A stretch of DNA of 64,000 bases from the NCBI RefSeq assembly GCF_001039355.2, contig NW_019775580.1:632872-696871 (forward strand), written 5' to 3'. The position numbers and the translations under genes were made by a program. The notes under the pieces are model-generated. The model had not been told where the DNA came from, ran no database searches, and saw only the letters and a program-made list of their open reading frames with translations. Positions 50,970 through 58,200 of this stretch are shown piece by piece. Source of the DNA: Lingula anatina (Eukaryota > Brachiopoda > Lingulata > Lingulida > Lingulidae). Positions within the stretch are counted from its first letter, which is position 1, and the number at the start of each line of letters is the position of its first letter.

Positions 50970-51915
50970 TATATTATTAATTGTTAGTATGGAGCTTGCG
51001 GAATCAGCCAAGGATTGCCGATTGCTTCGTTTGCGTGACGGAGTTTGACAAAGTACGTCTTGGGATTATGCGCAGTCGATACTTCCGGGAGAAAGCGTGC
51101 AAGTGGATCATGGAGCAGATTTGAAAATTAAGAACGTCCCGTAGAAGGGACTGAGAACGTCTCAGAATCAGCATCAAGTGATGAGTAAACAAAATCAAAG
51201 CAGAAACGAACTGATGCAAGCTAACTGTCTGAGCTCTCTGACTCAAAGCATGTTTATTACGTTCTCTAAAAATCTTTTTCTGAGCAGAGCAAAAAAAAAG
51301 TTTTTTCAAACGCGTGAAGATAACAACGTGTTTAGGGTAAGAGAACTTGAATTGCCTACCTTGCGCTAATATAATACAAATTTGAAATTATTTGTAGACT
51401 GATGTTATTTGATTTAATAAAATAAAAAATACATAAGTAATTAAATAGAATTTGAGTATAATTTTGTTATTTTTGGTTGTTATTTTCTTTTTCTATCATT
51501 TAATTATGGTGGGTTGGGAAGCTGAACTGAAGCTGCTAAATATGATAGTAAATTTTCCCCTGACAGCTTCAGTAGGCGTGCCAGACATCAGAGCCGCTTA
51601 AGATGAAAGCAATTTAACAAGAAACCCTTCAGAGATGGAGCGATCCTGTCAGATCGACCTATATATGGGAATGGGGTCCAAATATTATATAATGACCTCA
51701 AGCAACAAAAACAAAGCAAAAATACACTTACAATTTTGCTGTGTCTGAATATCTATGTCCCACTTTGTTGTGAATTGAAAATGGGCGTATACATGACCTG
51801 AGTCTAAGGGTTTAATAAGGAGCTCCTCGTTAAAAACATCGGCAACATGAACTCCAGATATTAAGCTTAAAAAAGAGCCGGCGAAAAAAAGCCTCATAAT
51901 CATGGGCGCCGCCAT
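17094..51915 (-). CDS. PIGT: GPI transamidase subunit PIG-T (10 coding exons)
   Basis: PIG-T is a lumenal, single-pass ER membrane subunit of the GPI transamidase (with PIGK, PIGS, GPAA1 and PIGU). The complex removes the C-terminal signal of proproteins and attaches a GPI anchor. PIG-T binds the protease subunit PIGK through a disulphide. Ten exons on the minus strand (coordinates in the exon entries) join in phase to 1785 nt, 594 codons plus stop; human PIGT is 578 residues. Seen: an N-terminal hydrophobic signal peptide (about 1-24), [49 protein letters not shown] with Cys184 aligned to the human disulphide Cys182, two N-glycosylation sequons (169 and 187), [15 protein letters not shown], and the C-terminal [13 protein letters not shown] membrane span (about 525-545). 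The lysine-rich tail (to 594) is longer than in human. No frameshift or stop is seen. Introns of 1-9 kb are packed with transposons. Expected to be constitutively expressed. Confidence 0.95.
18310..18879 (+). pseudogene. Ty3/gypsy-type retroelement reverse-transcriptase fragment
   Basis: Plus-strand frame with the typical gypsy RT order: [46 protein letters not shown], and FSKTDL, which holds the first catalytic Asp. It stops shortly after AYQQMEL. The YxDD motif, RNase H, integrase and LTRs are all absent. Upstream of a 168-bp MITE (18411-18578) the related sequence continues on the far side, with one frame change near an A/G run at about 18371-18377. It is thus a short decayed piece, disrupted after its insertion, in the last PIGT intron. 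Confidence 0.75.
18411..18578. mobile_element. MITE inserted in the gypsy fragment, TSD AGTAC
   Basis: 168 bp with inverted termini CAGGGGCAGATCCAG and CTAAATCCGCCCCTG (13 of 15 match), flanked by AGTAC at 18406-18410 and 18579-18583. Removing it and one duplication rejoins the gypsy-type frame on both sides, confirming the borders. Confidence 0.8.
18884..19118. mobile_element. MITE-like stretch ending GGCC-CGTATTCC
   Basis: The right end, read on the minus strand, starts GGCCCGTATTCCAGAATCTC and contains a local hairpin CTCCCTT...AAGGGAG. It directly abuts the broken end of the gypsy fragment. The opposite terminus is not clear. Confidence 0.35.
20015..21888 (-). mobile_element. Helitron-like element, full length (copy B, 1.87 kb)
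   Basis: Minus-strand element. The 3' terminus at the low end has CTAG at 20015-20018 and the hairpin GAGGCGATACCGCCTC. The 5' terminus at the high end reads, on the minus strand, TTGTACCACCAGC followed by an imperfect GC-rich inverted repeat. The interior holds five direct repeats of about 146 bp (20130-20925) with GGTCAAAGGTCA motifs, AT-rich spacers, then a GC-rich terminal block (21700-21890). Flanking bases fit insertion between A and T. No protein with Rep or helicase motifs, so non-autonomous. It occupies the last intron of PIGT together with copies C and E. Confidence 0.6.
20375..20824 (+). promoter_or_regulatory. Array of perfect DR1 nuclear-receptor motifs
   Basis: AGGTCAAAGGTCA, a direct repeat of AGGTCA with one-base spacing, occurs at 20375-20387, 20520-20532, 20666-20678 and 20812-20824, once per 146-bp repeat, plus a one-mismatch copy at 20230. 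DR1 is the known binding site of RXR, HNF4 and COUP-TF type receptors. Further perfect copies are at 21531, 22410, 24205, 62161, 62898 and 63043 in related elements. Binding is inferred, not shown. Confidence 0.5.
21898..23418 (-). mobile_element. Helitron-like element, full length (copy C, 1.52 kb)
   Basis: Same orientation and ends as copy B: CTAG at 21898-21901, hairpin GAGGCGATACCGCCTC, other terminus GGTACAA at 23412-23418 next to T. It has three of the roughly 146-bp units, one with a perfect DR1 (22410-22422). It differs from B by many substitutions, so it is not a recent tandem duplicate. Only nine bases separate the two. Confidence 0.6.
23440..24018. mobile_element. Repeat family H3 fragment
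   Basis: Three diverged units of about 150-170 bp with TTTCCTTGAAATGTGT and GTGTTGCATATATGCTG lead to a hairpin-like end (TGTACAGACACATCTGTC, about 23988-24005). An A-run lies at 23623-23646. Confidence 0.5.
24019..24543 (-). mobile_element. Helitron-like element, 3'-truncated (copy E)
   Basis: Shares the GCTTGACAAGCTCTACAAAATG segment, a perfect DR1 (24205-24217) and the GC-rich 5' block ending GGTGGTACAA at 24543 with T next. The CTAG hairpin end is missing; the element abuts the H3 fragment. Confidence 0.5.
24968..25115. mobile_element. Harbinger-like MITE, TSD TAA
   Basis: 148 bp with termini GGCTTCATTCACA / TGTGAACGAAGCC and TAA on both sides. Internally deleted relative of 9811-10034 (shared CTATTTTCTATTCGCG). 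Confidence 0.65.
25139..25384. mobile_element. 'GATCGATC' MITE, full length, TSD CTAAG
   Basis: 246 bp between CTAAG duplications (25134-25138 and 25385-25389). Inverted repeats extend over most of each arm (ACTGCATT..., TTAGATCGATC, AATGTCTGTCATGCCTA / TAGGCGTGACAGATATTTA), so the whole element can fold as one hairpin. Best-bounded copy of a family with at least eight members here. Confidence 0.75.
25741..26322. mobile_element. MITE with GGGGCCNGTTTCACGAAGC termini
   Basis: TGGGGCCGGTTTCACGAAGC at the left and its complement with one mismatch at the right define a 582-bp element without coding capacity. Its edge lies only 19 bp inside the intron from the exon 9 splice donor of PIGT (26341). 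Confidence 0.7.
26342..26594 (-). CDS. PIGT: PIGT exon 9
   Basis: Residues about 410-494, including [39 protein letters not shown] and ANHGFYVTS, matching the most conserved lumenal stretch of PIG-T. Acceptor TGTTTTAG, donor AG|GTACGT. Confidence 0.93.
26650..27734. other. PIGT intron 8, unassigned part
   Basis: No recognised gene or repeat border. A stretch near 27075-27110 (GGACATAATAACGAAAGGAC) is repeated in inverted orientation at 28563-28595, so 27075-28595 may be bounded by old inverted repeats. Confidence 0.35.
27735..28150 (+). repeat. Tandem repeat of about 190-bp units, 2.3 copies
   Basis: Each unit has CTCAATA..GG/GCT, TTGCAATATGGCA, CACATGNATTTGTGACA, TTGACATC, GTGAACTGTATATATA and TTCATTTTACCGGCTA. 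Lies in a PIGT intron. Confidence 0.7.
28930..29206. mobile_element. MITE with TTAAAGGGATAATAAC termini
   Basis: 277 bp; perfect inverted ends TTAAAGGGATAATAACTCTTC-type on both sides, internal CTCTTAAGAGATC palindrome, and GACAAGCTCAGATATCAGAA shared with 15275-15621. A partial copy of the same family lies at about 28597-28680. Confidence 0.7.
29290..30050. repeat. Tandem array of about 160-bp units with AATA microsatellite
   Basis: About five diverged units hold CATGCTGATTTTTGAAAGCAAC, CTTTGCCAAACAAAGCCACT and CACCAAAATTGTGCAAAAAA. A (AATA)n/(AAT)n run lies at 29877-29946. Single related units lie at 32330-32450 and about 49855-49925. Likely the internal repeats of another Helitron-like family. 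Confidence 0.6.
30664..30819 (-). CDS. PIGT: PIGT exon 8
   Basis: Residues about 358-410: [35 protein letters not shown]. Acceptor AACACTCCAG, donor CCAT|GTGAGT. Confidence 0.92.
31433..31492. repeat. (TA)n microsatellite
   Basis: About 30 uninterrupted TA units followed by a T-rich run, in the PIGT intron between exons 7 and 8. Confidence 0.95.
31899..32100 (-). CDS. PIGT: PIGT exon 7
   Basis: Residues 291-358: [42 protein letters not shown], equivalent to the human TYAIYDLLDT and LHAQRYVSG segments. Acceptor TTGTTCCAG, donor ACAG|GTTTGT. Confidence 0.92.
32179..32330 (-). mobile_element. Helitron-like terminus fragment
   Basis: CTAGGGGATCAGAGAAG at 32179 followed by TACTGCCTCCAGG and GCCACCAG is the family 3' terminus; the rest is lost to an H3/160-bp type repeat. 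Confidence 0.45.
32460..34514. other. PIGT intron 6, mostly unassigned
   Basis: Contains GACATTTTATGGCGTCAACA (32468), shared with 25498, a short Helitron-like piece (about 33040-33125, GGGCAAAGGTCAAATC), and a partial copy of the CCACCAAGGAGG-type MITE at 33747. No gene recognised. Confidence 0.4.
34515..34609 (-). CDS. PIGT: PIGT exon 6
   Basis: Residues 259-290: [28 protein letters not shown]; human has DWSLFRMFSRTLTEPCPLA. Acceptor CCTTTCCAG, donor AAG|GTAACC. Confidence 0.92.
35568..35655 (-). CDS. PIGT: PIGT exon 5
   Basis: Residues 230-259: [24 protein letters not shown]. Acceptor GTGTTTTAG, donor CAAG|GTACTG. Too short and too split to show as a long frame; found from flanking exons and phase. 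Confidence 0.88.
35930..36715. mobile_element. Inverted-repeat element split by a Helitron-like copy
   Basis: Arms at 35930-35997 and about 36647-36715 are inverted copies (CCTGCATCTAATTATTCA near the centre, ATCATCCNGATACCAAAAA outward). A related arm is at about 28800-28850. A Helitron-like copy starting CTAG at 35998 lies at the left arm's inner edge and runs to about 36235. Confidence 0.45.
35998..36235 (-). mobile_element. Helitron-like element, 5'-truncated (copy F)
   Basis: CTAGAGGATCAGAGAGGC, GTACCACCAGCCAGAG, GGACACCACCTCCAGG, then the start of a 146-bp unit (ATATGACTTCCTATTCAAG). Preceded by A, so the insertion is next to T on the element strand. Confidence 0.5.
36776..36862 (-). 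CDS. PIGT: PIGT exon 4
   Basis: 29 codons, residues 201-229: [28 protein letters not shown]; human has AGLSVLLKADRLFHTSYHS. Acceptor TTTACTAG, donor ACA|GTAAGT. Confidence 0.92.
37051..40648. mobile_element. Possible 3.6-kb DNA transposon with 17-18 bp inverted ends
   Basis: CAGCCCGGGAGCCACCGG at 37051 and CCGGTGGCTCCCGGGCTG ending near 40648 are perfect inverted repeats in otherwise AT-rich DNA. CTA stands on both outer sides, a possible 3-bp target duplication. No transposase-like frame was recognised within; contents are AT-rich with a CA/CAA run near 38550. Could also be two ends of separate copies of one family. Confidence 0.45.
41082..41098. repeat. G-run
   Basis: Homopolymer G tract; similar runs occur at about 2754, 7789, 15735, 16737, 46676 and 52680. 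Confidence 0.8.
41292..41527. mobile_element. MITE with CCTCCACCAAGG termini
   Basis: ACCTCCACCAAGGAGGTTAC at the left and CCTTGGTGGAGGTCT at the right are inverted. The interior has ACTCAAAAAGTTATGGACCG, TTTTGATGAAATTTTCAGGA and GGTGGTGATCCGGATC. Sequences of this type are widespread in aquatic animals. Confidence 0.65.
41528..42720. mobile_element. Helitron-like H2 fragments
   Basis: GGCRGCANAGCTGT motifs at about 41549, 41949 and 42123, each followed by AGAAAATAATGATGCAC-like sequence, and a further module at 42530-42700 (CATAAGGATTCATGACC, TTGAAAATGCCAGAATG). Borders are not definable. Confidence 0.4.
42950..43859 (+). repeat. 35-bp minisatellite, 26 identical copies
   Basis: The unit TTTTTAGTTCTGGTGCTGTG followed by CACACTTCAGACAGC repeats exactly 26 times (910 bp) with no difference seen. 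It lies in the 8.4-kb PIGT intron between exons 3 and 4. The pieces of frame across it (42712-43026, 43807-44013) are by-products. There are no spacers, so it is not CRISPR-like. Confidence 0.97.
43866..44919. other. PIGT intron 3, unassigned
   Basis: No recognised gene. CAGGGTCTGACACTGGCCGAAG at 44164-44185 resembles the tail of some LINEs. The rest is AT-rich. Confidence 0.35.
44920..45132. mobile_element. 'GATCGATC' MITE copy
   Basis: 213 bp from ACCCCATTCCCACAGATTTT to GGGAATGCACT, flanked by ATTAG and CTTAG (one mismatch). Family motifs TTAGATCGATC, AATGTCTGTC and CCAGGGAGTTAGGTCGATC are present. 133 bp from PIGT exon 3. Confidence 0.7.
45265..45502 (-). CDS. PIGT: PIGT exon 3
   Basis: Residues 121-200: [49 protein letters not shown]. 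Contains Cys184 (PIGK disulphide position in human, Cys182) and the NST and NLT sequons. Acceptor TTCATTTCAG, donor AAA|GTATGG. Confidence 0.94.
45600..47233. other. PIGT intron 2, unassigned part
   Basis: AT-rich, no gene recognised. A T/G homopolymer stretch lies at about 46660-46683. Confidence 0.4.
47234..47541. mobile_element. MITE with AGAGGTTNAGCAAA termini
   Basis: AGAGGTTCAGCAAACAACGA at the left and its near-complement GTTTGTCATTTGCTAAACCT at the right extend about 30 bp. 308 bp, non-coding. Target duplication not clear. Confidence 0.65.
47822..48095 (+). other. Possible decayed coding segments, antisense to PIGT
   Basis: A plus-strand frame following ATTCATTACAG reads [19 protein letters not shown] and then [15 protein letters not shown] before a stop. 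A second piece after CTCAAACAG encodes either [12 protein letters not shown] or, in another frame, [16 protein letters not shown], and ends at a GTAAGT. The cysteine pairs suggest a zinc-binding protein, perhaps from a transposon. I do not recognise the family, and the evidence for a gene is weak. Confidence 0.2.
48269..48552. mobile_element. 'GATCGATC' MITE copy
   Basis: Starts CATTCCCAGAGAC, ends GGGAACCCAGT. Family motifs TTTCTCACTAAATTG, GTGTCTGTCATGCCTA and TAGTGTGAATCCCCATGG. A 14-bp imperfect palindrome is in the centre. Confidence 0.6.
48609..49318. other. Assembly gap (710 N)
   Basis: Unknown bases flanked on both sides by A-runs. It lies in the PIGT intron between exons 2 and 3; all coding phases join across it. 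Confidence 1.
49549..49726 (-). CDS. PIGT: PIGT exon 2
   Basis: Residues 62-121: [51 protein letters not shown], close to the human [20 protein letters not shown] region. Acceptor TGTATTTCAG, donor CAA|GTAAGT. Confidence 0.94.
50913..50966. repeat. (TA)n microsatellite
   Basis: About 27 TA units then TTATATTATATTATTA, in PIGT intron 1. Confidence 0.9.
51525..51680. mobile_element. 'GATCGATC' MITE, right half
   Basis: CAGCTTCAGTAGGCGTG, GCCGCTTAAG, GCAATTTAACAAGAAACCC and a GGGAATGGGGTCC end match the distal halves of 53690-53933 and 56924-57182. Ends 52 bp inside intron 1 from PIGT exon 1. Confidence 0.6.
51732..51915 (-). CDS. PIGT: PIGT exon 1
   Basis: ATG at 51913-51915 in a GCCGCC-rich minus-strand context (two nearby in-frame Met, at residues 5 and 7). 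Residues 1-61: hydrophobic signal peptide [20 protein letters not shown], then [20 protein letters not shown]. Donor T|GTAAGT. Confidence 0.93.
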
Positions 51916-52213
51916 GTTTGTGCAAAGATTAAGTTACTTTATTCCCGCTGACAGTGGATAAGTTTATGAATCAATTCTTGTGAATGGTTTATAAAATAAG
52001 CCTTTGGATCAGTGAAAAAAAATTATGTAAAACCGCCTTCGAGAAAGAGATTTTTCAAGACTCAGTTGTTTTATCCAATCAAATACCACTTTCAAAGTAT
52101 CTCCGTAAGATTTTTACACATGAATGAACTTGTAGCACAACAGGTGCACATCTCAGTTAAAGCTGCGATAAAAAGGGTTCTTATTGTTCTACGTGGAGAA
52201 ATGAAATATTCAG
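51916..52213. promoter_or_regulatory. Probable shared (bidirectional) promoter region
   Basis: 298 bp separate the PIGT start codon (minus) from the proposed start codon of the JARID2-like gene (plus). No TATA box in a convincing place and no CpG-rich block stands out. The region must hold both 5' UTRs, so the true inter-start distance is smaller. The call rests on gene geometry only. Confidence 0.4.
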
Positions 52214-52223
52214 ATGAATAGAG
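52214..52223 (+). CDS. JARID2-like exon 1 coding part (proposed)
   Basis: ATG AAT AGA G precedes a strong donor (GTAAGTGG). Its phase leaves one base, which joins the two spare bases of the next exon to give Asp. Chosen because it lies head-to-head with PIGT and fits the phase; unproven. Confidence 0.4.
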
Positions 52224-55200
52224 GTAAGTGGTAAATGGTGCTTAAAATGGTTAAGTGGAAATACCCTGATTCGAAATTGATTTTTTTAAAATTTACATAT
52301 CGAATTATTTACTCCAAGCTGACCCATTCTCAGGTATCTTCTTTGTGCCTTGGGGACAAACTGGTGATGTTACTTTTATGATTGTGCATGTTCCGATCCT
52401 CATCAACTGAACTCACAATTGTAATAATAAACAGGAGCCTACAAGTTGGGAAGATTTATCCACGATCCCCCACCCCCAAAATGTGGTTTAATGGATTATC
52501 ATTTCAGAATGCATGAAAATGGCGTTTTTTACATGTACATGTGCATATGTTATATATTGTGCAAGAGGGTAGGGAATACCTTTTGCGTTCAGCGTGATTG
52601 GCCTTATTTTTTGAGCGTGATGTGTTATTTGAGTCCAATATTCTGCGTGAAACGTGATTCAGGAACTCTTGGTGATTGGGGGTGGGGGGGGGGGGGATAT
52701 TCTCTATACCTGGTGCAAAGTTACTTTCTTATATTCAGACCTTATGAATGAAACCCCTAGAATAACTTTCTGAAATATACAGGAAGACTTAGAACTATTT
52801 TAATTTTCTAATTTACTATTAGTGTTAATGCATGAAAGATATGTTCTCAAAGTGCACAAACTGTCCATGATGGTCAGCTAGTGTGTTAGGAGCTCTCAAA
52901 TCTTTTTCATACATCTCACTTCCTGGAGTAACTCACCTGCCACTGACAGCAATTGACACTGCTATTGACAGCTTCTTGAACAAAAGGTCAGATTCATCTG
53001 CTTATCCCCTAATTATGAAGCAGTGAAATAATATCAGTTAAAAACGAATTGACGTTCTTGCTTATCCTAAAGCAAGAGGGTTGAACTCCCATACAAAAAG
53101 TATGTTGAGTTCATGAACCCAAGAAGAAATTGAGTTAGGATGTGGGTCCTGATACTTTTTTTTCATATGTAAAGACCAGAATTGAACAAAAAATAATATC
53201 TCATACGATTTTATAAAGCTTTCCTCATCCCAAATGGGCTGATAAAATATGGTCCTGGTGCTGAGCTTACTTAATTATGCCCTGATTTTTCTAAAGTGAA
53301 TACCAATGAGTATATTTGGTACAACACCCAAGAAGGTTGAGTATGTCTAGCTGTTATTAACTTCATTTTAGATGCCTTATACATTGAAATAATGCAAGTT
53401 TTTCTTTATATTTGAAAGTTTCTAGTTGTATTATTTTCATTGGGTATTATTACTAAAATTTACACAATTAATGACTGGCCAAAAACCATAGCGAGAAAGT
53501 AAGGTGGTGTACAGGATGTCCATGTATTTGGAAACTGAATTGGATGGCACTCTGGATTTAGTGATGAAAGCAATTCACAATGGCTAGGACTCGTCTACTA
53601 GTAAGTTTTTGATGTCATATTTTCATTTTTACCAGCGATTGATAGTGTTGACATACCCAATTCAATGAGAAAAGATATGTTACATAGACTGGGTTCCTAT
53701 CCCTAGATTGATCTAATAGGATCGGTTCATCTGCACAGGGTTTCTCGCTAAATTGGTTTCAGCTTAAGTGGCTTTTATGTCTGGGATGCTTACTGAAGCT
53801 GCTTTATTAACCCCTCTATCAGCTTCAGTAGGCATGGCAGACATCTAAGCCGCTTAAGTTGATTGCAATTAAGTGAGAATCCCCTTGGAGATAGTTTAGT
53901 CCAAAGTTAGTACAATAGGGTCTGGGAATGGTCTCCTAGAATACGTACATGAAAGTCATTTGGGTACTATATTAAGAAATGCCAAGCTAGAGCAACAGTA
54001 TTATAATTTTGCCAAACATATCTCCTGATATTACTGACACTGTTAGTACTCTACATTAGTATTTGTCAGAAGTTCTCACTGATCACAAAGTTTCAGTAGG
54101 ACCTTGGACAAAAGTAGGGGCTGATGTATTTTGTTTTATAGGTACAGTTTACTTGATAGTAGTAGATTACACATCAAATTATCCAGAAATTTCCAAGTAA
54201 GAAAATTTGAATAGTCAATGTATGATCACCCATTTCAAACCTATTATAGCTACGTATGAATTCCTAGAGTTGTCGTTACAGAACCAGGAAAACAGTTTGA
54301 TTCTTACAAGCAGACATGGTAAAAGTTTGGGGTCTTTACTGGTCCTTACGACAAGCTGGACAAAAAATTGACTGGTCCTATGAAACTTTTGCTGGTCTTT
54401 TTATGTCAACATTTTCCCTAGATATTTAAGACTCATTTCCACAAAAAACTTTGAAAATATGAAACTAAAAGGTTATTTCATTTGCTGTCAACTTTTTTTC
54501 TTGAGTTTATTATCAACATATACAATTTTTTTAGTTGATTTTGATGGAACATAAATAGTACACATTAGTAATTTTAGTCAGAATGGGAGCGCTAATGTGT
54601 AAAACATGCTGACCACCTCAATGTGTCAGACTTTTCGGCATGCTTTAAAACTTGCAAGACTGATTCACAGAACTAATATATACAGATCAAGTACATTTTA
54701 CATACATCCATTTTACCTGTTGTAAATAATTAAAATTTGTTGTTGATTTTGCTGTAATGTATTATTGCATCAAAAATGACAATAGCCTATTTTGTGCATC
54801 ATAATTTTCTTCTTTTTGTCTGTACATTTGACAGCTTTGCTTCCTTGTTAGTTATTTTACTTGTGTTGTTGTCACTTTTCTTAGCTGGTGCTACATCCCA
54901 GGAGGCAGTATTGATTATCTGGTTTATTTATGTATTTTTTGATTGATTAGAAGGGGTGGGTGAAAAATTCGAAAAAAATAGGTGTTGGTGAAGTAATGTA
55001 AGATCTGACAGGGGTGTCTAATTCATATATAAATAATCGATGCCCAAATATAGATAAATATTTCATTCTTATTTTTCCACTCAGATTTCCAGGTAGAATT
55101 CCTATCCTATGTTAAACAGAAAGTAGTGGAAACTGAAGTAAAGGGGCGTAGACACAGTAGTCATGGCATGACCTATGCTGTCAGGAAGTCATCGCCAATA

Positions 55201-58200
55201 AGACCTTTGAAAACCAAACCCAGCTGTTCAAGTCCTGTCAGAACTGATACAAAATTAAGACGGAAACAACCCTCTTTCACAGGAGGTGCTTCTTTGCAGT
55301 TATCATCAAAGTCCGATTCCGGTGAAAGCATGCCTCCAGTTAAGAAGAATGTCAAGAGAGACCCATGCATCCCTGCTGTCCCTCTGTTGGCAGAAAGGCC
55401 AAAAAGAACAATAATACCCAAAAATTTGGTAGGCTTTTTTTCAATGTGATATTCATAAATTTTCTCAGATTTCTGAAAATTAGTGAGGGATTTAACCAGT
55501 TTGACATTTGCAGAGGCTAATTGTGAGTACTCAGACTAAAGGTCTTTGGCATGAAAATGAATAAATATGATCTGTAGTTTTGATTAATATTTAGTCTGTT
55601 GTTTGCCTGAAAAAATGAAAATTGAACAATAATGCAGCATGGTACAATTTTATTTGATTCTTTTCTCTACAGGATGAGAGTGCAGGGCTTTCATGGAGGG
55701 AAGAAACAGATCTGAAGAAAGCTTTGTTAGCATCATTACGTGAGAGCAAAAGGCAAGAGTTAGAAGAACAGGTGGAATTGGAGCTAAAGCAATCCTTGAT
55801 TAAACCTTCAAGCAGTGGAAGTAGTAGCATCCACAAAAGCAAGCCCTCTAGACAGGTATGCAAGCAATGTTTAATGTTCCAAATTTTGTGATTAATAAAA
55901 GTAACCATTTGTCAGAGCAACGGCTTTATTGAACATTTTCCAACACAAATGTTTATTTATCAAATGGACAAGGAAACAACAAAAGTGTCTCAAGGTTATA
56001 AGTAAAACTGGATATCTTTACTAATGTCACATGGCAACCCGCACGAAAATGCAGTGGTATCGAAGTAGCAAAAAAGCATTAACGCAGTAGTGGTGTGGAG
56101 CATATTTGCAGTAGAAATGCAGCATAGCCTACTGCAATTCTACTCCAAAAAGTACATAGGTTTCACTATTGGGCTTGATTTGATCTTAAAGTGCAATTTA
56201 AGATCACAAGTAGTCTTATCTGATCTTAAACCATGAGTAAGACCATTTCTGCACTGACAGCCAATTAAGTTGTCTCCCCTTACACGTTCTCCTATTGTGA
56301 GCAGAGGTGTCCTCTATTGTGAGAAGAGGCATCCCACATTGTGAGGGGAGGAAACTGGTTGACCTCCTAAGTAGATGCTAGATCATTTTTGATCTTAAAA
56401 GCAGATGCGGTCCATTTTAAGACTACTGCTTTAATAATTAAGACCGTGTTAGATCATTTGTGATCTTAAATTGCACTTTAAGACCAAATCCAGCCCACTA
56501 GTGTTTGCACAGAGAGGAGCATTAATGAGTAGATTAGCAGCATAATAGAAGCATGTTTCAAATATGCTAATTAGCTCCCAAATCGAAGCAGATTTGAAGC
56601 ATGTTTGCAGTATGATTGCAGTAGTCTACTGCAGTTTACAGTATGATTGCAGTTGTCTACTGCGCTGGAGTATCTACAGTGTTTTCTTGCGGGAATCTGA
56701 AGCTGCTGCAATGTTTGGTTCATCAGCTGCTCTTTGCTCCCAAATTAGCATCATCCTACTTTTAACCAGAACTGAATACAACATAAAATAGCCAATTTCA
56801 TTTATCTGTGTGTCTTGCACATGCTGACATACACTGCTGTAAGTCAATACAATTTTACTCACAGTATGACTGTTATGACAAGTTTCTTTCTGTGGACTGA
56901 TATCAGGTATCCCCCACATTCTGTAAGACTGACTTCCCATACTTACATCGATCTAACAGGATCAATCCATCTCAGAGGGGTTTCTCGCTAAATTGCTTTC
57001 AGCTTAAGCATCTTAGATGTCTGGCACACCTACTGAAGTTGCTAAATAAAAATTAATTACCTCCTAGCAGCTTCAGTAGGAGGACAGACATCTAAGCCAC
57101 TTAGGTTGATTGCAATTTAGTGAGAATACCCACTGAGATAGATTGATCCATAGTTTATATAATAGAGTCTGGGAATGGCCCTAAGTCAAACTTACTTGAA
57201 AGAATGGTACGCATTCAAAGTGCTTCTATGATAACTAGCAAGGGTTGATGTTATGCCAGGCCATGCTGTTTCACTCCAGCTTTTGTACCCTCTTTTTTCA
57301 CAAGAGCTCTTAAGGTGAGCTCCTCATAGCACTTTTCATGTACAGACACAGATGCGTGAATATTCATGTAATACAGGTCAAGTTTGAAAATCGGCATGAT
57401 CTGGCCAATTTTTTCAAAAGTTATGCTATTTTTTCAGCATGTATGCAATTCTTATAATACATTCGAGGAAAACCAATAGGCCTATTGTCTTGAAACTCAC
57501 AGGAGTGATCAGTCTTACTAAAATACAAGCAGAGTCCAAAAATCAGCTTGATCAGACCATTTTTACAAAAGTTTTTCCTCTTTTTTCAGCATATTTTATC
57601 TACCAATATAAAGGTAACATAAAAACCATGTTGTATTTTGCTTCAGTACTTGAACAACTGATTTATAGACCTAATGTACAGATCTAGTTTGAAAATAAGC
57701 TTGATGGGTTCAGTTTTGATGAAGTTAAGTGGTTTTCCCCACTTTCAGTTGTTAGCCATGTTAACAGTTTCATTATTGAACTAATTAGATCTGTAAAAGT
57801 GTTCTTTTTAACATTATTGTTAGTTGATTATATAAAAATGATAGTAAACCTGTTATCGTGTATTGTAAACCTATGTATGTGTCAAAAAGGAAATTAACTC
57901 ATATCATTGCAGTTTGTCATCTTCAATCATTGACTGTGTTCAGGGTCTCAGAATGGAGCAAATTGGACATTTAAAATTGATATTGATATTTTTCCCATCT
58001 AAACATTTTTTTTTTTTTGTTGTTGATCATACATGAATGATAGTAAACTGATTATTTTGTTTTATGTAAAAAAAAGTGTTGAAATTGGAAATGAATTCAT
58101 TTCAGTAATCTCTTGATAACATTGGCATTTTCAAGATGTGAGTTTGAAGTTCCATGGGCCTGAAGACCTCTGCTAGTTACATTACTATAAATCCATGTTA

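Larger units (their letters stand above)
49727..51731. other. PIGT intron 1
   Basis: Contains a 160-bp-family unit (about 49855-49925), a partial TTAAAGGGATAATAAC-type MITE (about 49928-49990), a (TA)n run (50913-50966) and the right half of a 'GATCGATC' MITE (about 51525-51680). Short frames at 51004-51369 on both strands have no recognised domain. Confidence 0.5.
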
